From NCBI GenBank assembly GCA_036939355.1, contig JALLAP010000600.1:1-11560 (forward strand): a DNA stretch of 11,560 nucleotides, written 5' to 3'. The translations under genes were made by a program, and so were the position numbers. Below, in pieces: positions 1 through 5,192 of the stretch. The notes under the pieces were generated by a model. That model saw nothing but the letters and a program-made list of their open reading frames with translations. It had not been told where the DNA came from and searched no databases. This DNA is from Thalassiosira profunda. Its lineage: Eukaryota > Bacillariophyta > Thalassiosirophyceae > Thalassiosirales > Thalassiosiraceae. How positions within the stretch are numbered: the stretch's first letter is position 1; each line of letters starts with the position of its first letter.

Positions 1-46
1 GGAAGGCGCCACTGCCGGCCTTGAGGATCGTCTTGGTAAACCCCAT
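1..46 (-). CDS. N-terminus of a protein gene, possibly FKBP-type peptidyl-prolyl isomerase (partial)
   Basis: On the minus strand an ATG at 46-44 opens a frame reading MGFTKTILKAGSGAF and then leaves the window at base 1. The start has G at +4 and A at -3 (AACG before ATG in minus sense), a good eukaryotic context. The short opening resembles the N-termini of small cytosolic FKBP prolyl isomerases, which typically begin MG, then a short strand ending in L/I-x-x-G-x-G. These fold proline-containing peptides and bind FK506. Only 15 codons are visible and no catalytic residue is included, so the family call is an inference from pattern alone. It is divergently arranged to the small basic protein gene at 314. 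Confidence 0.45.
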   Translation of the reverse strand, partial: MGFTKTILKAGSGAF

Positions 47-313
47 CGTTGCTGCTATCGTACTCCTTGCCCTGGTGTGAACGTACGGGGGGCGGGCGGA
101 GGTGGCTTGGTTTAGGGATAACCAAACACACAAAAAGATATCTGAGGTATCATCATTAGCCAAACAAAAGATTGATCCTTCTTAATTTGATTAGCGCTCC
201 TAGCTCGCCTCGGTAGTCGGTGCAGTGCGTGCACGCGGGCAGGAGGGTGGTGCATGCATGCAGCAACCATATTGTACCCGAAAGCACCACGCTGTGCCCG
301 CATCAGTGGAAGA
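47..313. promoter_or_regulatory. Shared intergenic region of a divergent gene pair
   Basis: This 267-bp stretch separates the minus-strand start at 46 from the plus-strand start at 314, so it should hold both promoters and both 5' UTRs. The part from about 114 to 200 is clearly AT-richer than its surroundings (runs such as CACACAAAAAGATATC and CTTCTTAATTTGATTAG), as expected of promoter DNA. I cannot place a transcription start. An out-of-context ATG at 254 is in frame with the downstream gene but has T at -3. Confidence 0.35.
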
Positions 314-793
314 ATGGCTGGATCCAGGACGAAGACTGCAACCAAGGTCCCAGCAAAGAAGTCGAAGCAGACGAAGCAGACTACAAAGACGAAGAAGGTC
401 ACGAAAAGAGGGGGTGCACCGAAGGCGAAGGTGCAGTGGACGAACGTGCCCGATCAGAACCGCATGCTGCAGCATGACTGGAAGATAGCAAAGGAAAGTT
501 GCCACCTCGAATTGCTGTTCGCCAGCAACAAGGTCGAACTGGGGAATTATGGGGGCTGCGACAAAGTCGCGCTAAAGGACATCAATGTTGGGGCGAGCAA
601 TGCGATGCACACTATCAAGAACGGAGGGTGCGATGAATGCTGGTCTGACGAGGTGTACACGTTTCGGATGCAGGAGGCGGCGGGGGGCAAAGTCCGCCTG
701 GTTGTGCAGAGCTGGGTGGAGTGCTGCTGCAACGACGGGGAGCTAGACACGTGCGAGGAGTGCGATTATGTTGCACACCCCGTTGCAACTTGA
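314..793 (+). CDS. Small basic, Cys-rich protein of unknown function (159 aa)
   Basis: I do not recognise this gene. The start chosen is the ATG at 314 (AGA before ATG, G at +4), because the in-frame ATG at 254 has a poor context and would add a non-descript 20-residue leader. From 314 the protein is 159 residues. Residues 5-40 are almost only Lys, Thr, Arg and Ala (a K/T-rich tail, like a nuclear-localisation or nucleic-acid-binding tail). Residues 41-159 form a compact domain with nine Cys: C63, C82, the pair C106-x2-C109, C137-C138-C139, and the pair C147-x2-C150. The two CxxC pairs could bind zinc, but no named finger pattern fits. There is no signal peptide or membrane segment. It ends in TGA at 791-793 and converges on the gene at 1019-2644 with 225 bp between the stops. 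It may be a nuclear or redox/metal-binding protein, but that is a guess. Confidence 0.6.
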   Translation: MAGSRTKTATKVPAKKSKQTKQTTKTKKVTKRGGAPKAKVQWTNVPDQNRMLQHDWKIAKESCHLELLFASNKVELGNYGGCDKVALKDINVGASNAMHTIKNGGCDECWSDEVYTFRMQEAAGGKVRLVVQSWVECCCNDGELDTCEECDYVAHPVAT

Positions 794-1018
794 AACTTGA
801 GCTGGGAATTAGTGGAGGAGATGGCTCGACGGATGCGGGGCTATTTCGATACCAATGCAATACATCGGCAGCGAATCGCATTTATTGAACGATCGCACCA
901 GGTATTTTTGGCAAGGGGCAGTCCAACAACGTGAAAGTGTGTGGTGTGGCTGTGCTAATGTTCATCACTCACAACAAACAGCCCTTACGTTCTTACCCTC
1001 CACAGAAGGTGACTTTTT
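794..1018. other. Convergent intergenic gap (two 3' ends)
   Basis: The 225 bp lie between the TGA of the small basic protein gene and the minus-strand TGA of the membrane-protein gene. It should hold both 3' UTRs. I see no further gene, no clear hairpin and no canonical AATAAA signal on the plus strand. Confidence 0.3.
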
Positions 1019-2644
1019 TCAGGGTTCCTCGTACCCCCGATGTTCTTCTTCCGGGTATCCTTCTCGGAGGGCCTGCTGCCCCTGATTGAAGTCCCCTTCC
1101 GGGAGGGTCCTTCCCTGTGGCATATGCCATCGGTCTGCCCACCGCTCCGCGTTCTCCACCTTCCGCTGCGCCCGCCGCTCCGCGTTCTCTTCCCTTCGTC
1201 TCGCGTCCTTCTCTCGCCGCGCGGCGAGTATGTTCGCATCCCGCGTCGCCCTCGCCTTGGCGTGCCGGGCGGCGACGATAGCAGCGACGCGGCGGGCCTT
1301 GCGCTCCTCGAACGTTTGCTGCGGCGTCAGTGCATGATCGCTTGCAACGGCTTCGTCCGATGCGAATGTGCCGGCATTCTCGGGCAACTTGCGATACCGT
1401 TTCGTCTCGTCGCGGAAGAAGCCCCACACATTATCGGGGAGCATATCCGTCAGTGACGCAAACTTGTCTTCCGCCACCAGCGCCATAGTTCCCAAACTCA
1501 ACGCCGCCAGCGCCACGACCACAGCAATGGCCCGGGCACACCTCCGCATGTACACCCACCTCCGCTTCCGCCGCTCCTTCGACGGCGGCGAGCTGTCACT
1601 CAACTGACTGGTCTCGCTGCCGCTCGTGCTCCCCTCATCGCGCCCCAGCGAATTGCCCCCGTGGAACGACGGACCGATGGCGCTCCAGAACCCGGAGCGT
1701 CCGGTCTCCACGGAATAAAAGCTCTCCCGTCGTCGCATCGCCGAGCTGCCGTTGCCGCTCGAGTTGCCGCTGCTGTTGCCATGGCTCGCAAATGAGCGGT
1801 TTGCCACAATGTGATTGCCCTCCCTTCGCGCGTCTCCTCCCACATTCTCGGTCCCGTCGCGCATCAATCGCAACAGCGCTCGATAGGCCGCCGCGCTCTC
1901 CCCCAATGGATTCTGGATCCCCAGCCCCGCCGCCCCGTCGGCGCCGTGGGCACCGTATCCCGCCCCGGCCCTTTCCCAGTGCCCCGGCAGATCTCCCTGC
2001 AGCGGATCCCCCAGCGCATTTCCAATCTCCGCCATGCCTCGATTGAAGCTCGCGGCGCTCGTCCCACTAGCGACCTGGAATAGCCCCCCGGCCAATTCGC
2101 TGTCCATGCTGAGGTTGGAGCTCAGGCTGACCAGGCTGGAGGTCTCCATTCGAGGCCGCAGGTCCATGACCTCCATGTCGCCCCTTCCGGTCACGTAGAT
2201 GCTGCCATCACTTCCTAATGAGTTGGCGTCGTAATCTTCTGGGTCGTCGCGGCTGAACCGAATCGAGTTGCGGCGCACCTGACAGTCGCTCTGGAGGGTG
2301 TCCAGCGACAGGCTGGAGAGGGCGGTGTCGTGGGTGGCCCTTCGGCGCGGGCCGGAGTTGGAGGAGGCGGAGCGGGAGCGCTCGGGAGGAAGCGGTGCGA
2401 CTATGCGCGGCGGAGGCGAGGTGCCCTGCGCGAAGCTCTGGCTCGGACGGAACCGTCGGGCGAAGGGGTTGGCGTGCCGCGGCGCCGCTGCGATGTTTAG
2501 GCCCTGCGAGCGCGGGGAGCTGGAGTTGGACCGCCGCGGGGTGTCGCCGGCGTCGAGTTCGCTTGCGTGGCCGCTGTTGCTGTTGGAGCCGTCGCCGCTG
2601 TCCTCGGCTGCGGGCGCCCCGGGCGGGGAGGACGCGCGCATCAT
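1019..2644 (-). CDS. Single-pass membrane protein with long disordered N-region and Arg-rich coiled-coil tail (541 aa), paralog of the divergent neighbour
   Basis: One uninterrupted frame gives 541 residues from tandem ATGs (2644-2642 and 2641-2639, first ATG with A at -3) to TGA. Residues 1-350 are low-complexity, rich in Ser, Gly, Asn, Arg and Pro, and look disordered. They include the short blocks EVMDLR (158-163) and SLVSL (170-174) and an Asn/Gly/Ser run near 289-301. A basic patch, ERRKRR at 357-362 with RR at 367-368, leads into one hydrophobic helix at about 372-391. After it come a YRKLPE block (417-422) and, at about 446-508, a strongly charged Arg/Ala/Glu segment that should form a helical coiled coil. 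There is no signal peptide. The basic flank before the helix predicts N-inside, C-outside (type II) topology. All motifs recur in the same order in the divergent gene at 2998-4200, so the two are paralogs. I cannot assign a function or a known family. Confidence 0.8.
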   Translation of the reverse strand: MMRASSPPGAPAAEDSGDGSNSNSGHASELDAGDTPRRSNSSSPRSQGLNIAAAPRHANPFARRFRPSQSFAQGTSPPPRIVAPLPPERSRSASSNSGPRRRATHDTALSSLSLDTLQSDCQVRRNSIRFSRDDPEDYDANSLGSDGSIYVTGRGDMEVMDLRPRMETSSLVSLSSNLSMDSELAGGLFQVASGTSAASFNRGMAEIGNALGDPLQGDLPGHWERAGAGYGAHGADGAAGLGIQNPLGESAAAYRALLRLMRDGTENVGGDARREGNHIVANRSFASHGNSSGNSSGNGSSAMRRRESFYSVETGRSGFWSAIGPSFHGGNSLGRDEGSTSGSETSQLSDSSPPSKERRKRRWVYMRRCARAIAVVVALAALSLGTMALVAEDKFASLTDMLPDNVWGFFRDETKRYRKLPENAGTFASDEAVASDHALTPQQTFEERKARRVAAIVAARHAKARATRDANILAARREKDARRREENAERRAQRKVENAERWADRWHMPQGRTLPEGDFNQGQQALREGYPEEEHRGYEEP

Positions 2645-2652
2645 CGTCTCAT
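2641..2652 (-). promoter_or_regulatory. Three-codon upstream ORF overlapping the main start
   Basis: In minus sense, ATG AGA CGA TGA sits immediately ahead of the 541-aa gene, and its TGA (2643-2641) overlaps the main ATG (2644-2642). If the transcript starts upstream of 2652, a scanning ribosome would meet this mini-ORF first and could re-initiate at the overlapping ATG or at the next ATG (2641-2639). This is visible in the sequence; any regulatory effect is inferred. Confidence 0.35.
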
Positions 2653-2774
2653 TCGTCTCTGTTACTGAGCACTTTGCAGCGGCCGCGCCGTGGCGTGGCT
2701 GGCTGGGCGCTTGGCTCTTCTCGGGGACTCGGCGGCTTCATGCACAGCTGTGCATTTGCAAAAATGACCCGTGA

Positions 2775-2790
2775 GGTCATTTATTTGACC
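2775..2790. repeat. Inverted repeat GGTCA-N6-TGACC in the shared promoter
   Basis: Perfect 5-bp arms flank the spacer TTTATT. The left arm lies inside the sequence GAGGTCAT, which recurs at 2858-2865. Half-sites of this kind are typical of dimeric DNA-binding factors such as bZIP proteins, but no factor can be named from the sequence. Confidence 0.4.
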
Positions 2791-2812
2791 AATGACAACT
2801 TTCACTTGGCAA

Positions 2813-2851
2813 ATCCAGGATCCCTCTCTCTGCACATCTTGTGTCCTGGAT
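2813..2851. repeat. 8-bp inverted repeat ATCCAGGA / TCCTGGAT
   Basis: Perfect 8-bp arms at 2813-2820 and 2844-2851 are separated by a 23-nt CT-rich spacer, midway between the two divergent genes. Confidence 0.35.
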
Positions 2852-2997
2852 GCCAAGGAGGTCATCTCCAAAGCCTCCACCGAGAAGCCAAACGCCCAGC
2901 TAGCCCGGCCCAAAATGGGTCACAATGCACAATCGAAGCGCCCGACGACAAATCGAGACGCCCGCCCAACAAATTCAGATTGTTCCTCAATATTGCA

Positions 2998-4200
2998 ATG
3001 TATGAGAATTACGATAGGCGAAGGAGAAGGCGGCGGACGACCGGCGCCTCGCACTCACAATCCAACGAGGCGGACGACATGCGACGGCGGCGCAGCAGCG
3101 GCGCCGAGCGCACTATTATCACGCGGGCGCTCCTGCCCCACCTTCGAGCAACTGCCCCATCGGCCGCCGACGGGGCCGAGTGGCGGCGGCAGGCGCCCCA
3201 ACGCGCGGACCAACCCGTCGCTCCACTGGCTCCCATTGCTCGGGCGGTGGTGGCGGCCCAAGAAGCGGCGGCGTCGAGCGCGGACGGCGGGCCCCCGCCC
3301 TCCCACTGGCCCGCCGTATCTGACACAGCACGCAGCACACCAAGGCGCAAGCCACGAAGGCTAAGGGAAGCGGTTGCAGGAGGAACGCAACGAAGACCGG
3401 GCGGCGAGGCGGACGACGTCTCGGTCCACTCGGCGGGGCACACGTTGCAGTTCCTACGAGAAACGGGGGAGTTTTGGGACGACGATTCTCCGTCAATTTC
3501 GAGCGGGCCGCTGAGCGACGTGGTGGACGCGCCCGGTCCTATCGTGAGCAACAACGAGGCAAGCAACGAGGCAGAGCGCGAGGCAGGACACGAGGTGATG
3601 GACCTCAGGCAGCTGGGCGACGACAGCAGCTACAGCTTGGTGAGCCTGTGCTATTTAACAGCGGGCGACGGAAGCGGCGGTGGATTGCACGACGAGGAGG
3701 AGGGAAGCATTGCCAGCGGCCACTCGGGGTACTTCTCCACGTACCTCGCCGACCTCGCCAAGGATGAGGGCAGCGTGCCAACTAATGCTGTTACTTCGGG
3801 ACCGCTCGAGCGGAGAAAGAGGAGGAGGATGTACGTGCGACGGTGCGCTCGAGCAATGTGCACCTTTGTCGCCCTGGCAGCACTGTCGGGGAGCGCCATT
3901 TATCTTATCGCGGCGGAGGAGGAGCCCTTGCTAAAGAGTTGGTCTGAGGGCTTGCAGAGTTGGTTCTCCGGCGACTCGACGGAAGAAGGGGACTACCGGC
4001 GGCTGCCGGAGCTAGAGGCGGCGGAGGCCTGGCCAGAGGATCCGCCGCAAGAAATGCGCGAGGGGACGACGCCTGACCATCCATATGATTACCGCCACGA
4101 CAGCGCGAGGAGGGAACGGGTGCGGAAACACATGGCACATCGACACGGCCCGCGGCTGGAGCATAGAAACTTTCCGGCTGTGCATCCGAAGCAACAGTGA
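2998..4200 (+). CDS. Single-pass membrane protein (400 aa), paralog of the 541-aa gene
   Basis: The frame ends in TGA at 4198-4200. I chose the ATG at 2998 (G at -3), which opens with MYENYD and an Arg run. The ATG at 3079 (GAC before it, 373 aa) is an equally reasonable start, and frame-open ATGs at 2764 and 2395 lie in promoter-like DNA. With the 2998 start, residues 1-270 are low-complexity and rich in Arg, Ala, Ser and Glu. They contain EVMDLR (199-204) and SLVSL (213-217). The basic patch ERRKRRRMYVRR (271-282) leads into the membrane helix at about 286-305, followed by YRRLPE (333-338) and a short charged tail. The same motif order, and the identical stretches RRCARA and VALAALS at the membrane helix, occur in the divergent gene. 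Compared with that copy, this one lacks the long coiled-coil tail and most of the Gly/Asn-rich block. Function is unknown. It ends 211 bp from the converging minus-strand stop at 4412. Confidence 0.7.
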   Translation: MYENYDRRRRRRRTTGASHSQSNEADDMRRRRSSGAERTIITRALLPHLRATAPSAADGAEWRRQAPQRADQPVAPLAPIARAVVAAQEAAASSADGGPPPSHWPAVSDTARSTPRRKPRRLREAVAGGTQRRPGGEADDVSVHSAGHTLQFLRETGEFWDDDSPSISSGPLSDVVDAPGPIVSNNEASNEAEREAGHEVMDLRQLGDDSSYSLVSLCYLTAGDGSGGGLHDEEEGSIASGHSGYFSTYLADLAKDEGSVPTNAVTSGPLERRKRRRMYVRRCARAMCTFVALAALSGSAIYLIAAEEEPLLKSWSEGLQSWFSGDSTEEGDYRRLPELEAAEAWPEDPPQEMREGTTPDHPYDYRHDSARRERVRKHMAHRHGPRLEHRNFPAVHPKQQ

Positions 4201-4411
4201 TATCTGAGGAGCGAGAAAGCGACCTATTATGTAGTGGAATGCCACGCGGCTGCCATCACTTCGCTCTGCACAAATCTCTCTACCCAACCCCTTTGCGACA
4301 TTAATCTTTGCCAATCCACTGCCAGCCTACCTCTCTAGCACTCGGCATTCTCTGCCAGCCTCACTTCTGCTCTCTTCCTCACGCTACAATCACGCACTTG
4401 AAGATCCATAC
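4201..4411. other. Convergent 3' gap with a short direct repeat
   Basis: It separates the plus-strand stop at 4200 from the minus-strand stop at 4412 and should hold both 3' UTRs. The plus strand is pyrimidine-rich. CTGCCAGCCT occurs twice, at 4319-4328 and 4352-4361 (period 33). No gene is visible. Confidence 0.35.
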
Positions 4412-4807
4412 CTACGCATCTCCTGCCGGAGCTGGGGTAGGCGGCTCGGGGCATTTCTCGCGTTCCCTTTCGGGCTCCCCGTTCGGTTCCCACTGGCATG
4501 CCGGAACGGAGCAAAGATAGGACCCTTCTTCGCACTGACACGAAGACTCAAGGCATACGCCTTTGCAATCTGCGTATCCGAATGTGCATGTGGGCGTGCC
4601 CGCATCGCAGGGAGTGTTGCTGCCCGGAGACACGCCGGCGGGGCACCAGCTAACATAGTGCTTGTGGTCGGGGTCTTTCTTGAGACGCCGGTTCGCTCCC
4701 CGCAGGACCTGCTGGTGGACGGGGGCGTCGTCGTCCGCGGCGGCCGCGATCGCGGCGAGGCCGACGAGGCACATCAACTTGACGATGACGATGCTGCGGG
4801 GGATCAT
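4412..4807 (-). CDS. Small secreted 10-Cys protein (131 aa)
   Basis: The minus-strand ATG at 4807 (A at -3) opens a 131-residue frame ending in TAG. Residues 1-23 have a short basic start and a hydrophobic core rich in Leu, Val, Ile and Ala, ending in AAAA: a clear signal peptide. Residues 24-47 form a charged pro-like segment containing VLRG and R40-R41-L42-K-K. The mature part has ten Cys (C55, C67, C74, C81, C85, C90, C92, C99, C104, C119), an even number, suggesting five disulfides. The tail from about 106 is Glu/Arg- then Pro-rich (EREREK, then PEPPTPAPAG). I recognise no named domain; the spacing is only loosely EGF- or chitin-binding-like. R-x-L after a signal peptide is described as a cleavage site in diatom silica-associated precursors, so processing at residue 40-42 is a plausible inference. 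The protein is probably secreted or wall-associated. Confidence 0.65.
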   Translation of the reverse strand: MIPRSIVIVKLMCLVGLAAIAAAADDDAPVHQQVLRGANRRLKKDPDHKHYVSWCPAGVSPGSNTPCDAGTPTCTFGYADCKGVCLESSCQCEEGSYLCSVPACQWEPNGEPEREREKCPEPPTPAPAGDA

Positions 4808-4994
4808 GATGTGGGCAAACGAGTGGAGGAATGGGCGGGCGAGCTAGCGGCGTGGGCACCAAATTAGGCGATGAGAAGAAGGTGAAGGTGAGGGTGAAAG
4901 AACGAGCGAAAGCAAGCCATTCGTTCACCCATCAAAGACAGCGCACAAGGCGCTTGCAAGCGGACTTCTCTTCTTTCGGCACTTTAGGGCGCAG

Positions 4995-5018
4995 AGATTT
5001 GGGGCTTGCCCCAAATCT
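4995..5018. repeat. 24-bp near-perfect palindrome (11-bp arms, 2-nt centre)
   Basis: AGATTTGGGGC and its exact complement GCCCCAAATCT are separated only by TT. One mismatch further out, the pairs A4993-T5020 and C4992-G5021 extend it. As RNA it would need a slightly larger loop but would still be very stable; as DNA it is a candidate cruciform or dimer-binding site. It might mark the 3' end of the ankyrin-MYND transcript, but there is no U-run that would identify a terminator. Confidence 0.6.
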
Positions 5019-5058
5019 GTGGCACTCACTGCTCCAATTGTGAGGCGAAGCTATCTAA

Positions 5059-5111
5059 ACTCAACGGGGGCATGCCTACGTGCCCCCTTCTTGCGAGAAG
5101 GGCAGTTGAGT
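5059..5111. repeat. Nested inverted repeats: closed stem with two inner hairpins
   Basis: An outer 7-bp stem (ACTCAAC 5059-5065 with GTTGAGT 5105-5111) encloses a first hairpin, GGGGGCA-8 nt-TGCCCCC (5066-5087), directly abutting it. A second hairpin is CCCTTCT-TGCG-AGAAGGG (5085-5102), sharing three bases with the first. The three together would give a compact three-way junction. In addition, CCTACGT (5075-5081), mostly the loop of the first hairpin, is complementary to ACGTAGG (5112-5118), which would allow a pseudoknot or an alternative fold. Confidence 0.5.
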
Positions 5112-5135
5112 ACGTAGGTACATTGTATTACGTAC
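5110..5135. repeat. 7-bp inverted repeat GTACGTA / TACGTAC
   Basis: Perfect arms at 5110-5116 and 5129-5135 flank 12 nt. Each arm contains TACGTA, itself a palindrome. It overlaps the end of the preceding nested structure, so the two folds would compete. Confidence 0.45.
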
Positions 5136-5192
5136 GATAGGTCCGCAGCTGGAAAGCGGCAAGAGGTGCGTGCCCTCCTGCGCCCTCCTCCC

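Larger units (their letters stand above)
2653..2997. promoter_or_regulatory. Two-way promoter region between the paralogous membrane-protein genes
   Basis: This gap separates the divergent starts at 2644 and 2998. It is less GC-rich than the flanking coding DNA. It holds a GGTCA/TGACC inverted repeat with a 6-nt spacer (2775-2790), the direct repeat GAGGTCAT at 2773-2780 and 2858-2865, and the inverted pair ATCCAGGA/TCCTGGAT at 2813-2820 and 2844-2851. The plus-strand frame is open across it (in-frame ATGs at 2395 and 2764), but the translation there is unlike the rest of the protein, so I treat it as non-coding. Confidence 0.4.
4808..5192. other. 385-bp gap rich in inverted repeats
   Basis: No convincing gene is present. 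The gap lies downstream of the ankyrin-MYND stop (5193) and upstream of the secreted 10-Cys protein start (4807), both on minus. It therefore holds one 3' UTR and one promoter/5' UTR. The part next to 4807 is pyrimidine-rich in minus sense (CTTCACCCTCACCTTCACC near 4878-4896), like a 5' UTR. The part from 4995 to 5135 contains at least four inverted repeats listed separately. Confidence 0.4.

Noticed and set aside
254..313. In-frame ATG at 254 as the start of the small basic protein.
   Set aside because: T at -3 and an undistinguished leader; the ATG at 314 has A at -3 and G at +4.
2395..2997. In-frame upstream extension of the 400-aa membrane protein to ATGs at 2395 or 2764 (up to 601 aa).
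   Set aside because: 2395-2644 lies antisense inside the start of the 541-aa gene, and 2645-2997 is AT-richer, repeat-bearing and promoter-like; the translation does not match the paralog.
137..4209. GATATCTGAGG shared between 137-147 and 4199-4209 as a dispersed repeat.
   Set aside because: Only 11 bp match, flanks differ completely, and one copy overlaps a stop codon; chance is the simplest explanation.
4667..4738. Oomycete-type RxLR effector motif in the 131-aa secreted protein.
   Set aside because: No R-x-L-R followed by an EER-like acidic motif; only R-x-L and VLRG are present.
5059..5111. tRNA-like RNA gene.
   Set aside because: The outer 7-bp stem is tempting, but the inner hairpins do not match D, anticodon and T arms in number, spacing or conserved bases, and there is no GGTTCGAATCC-type box.
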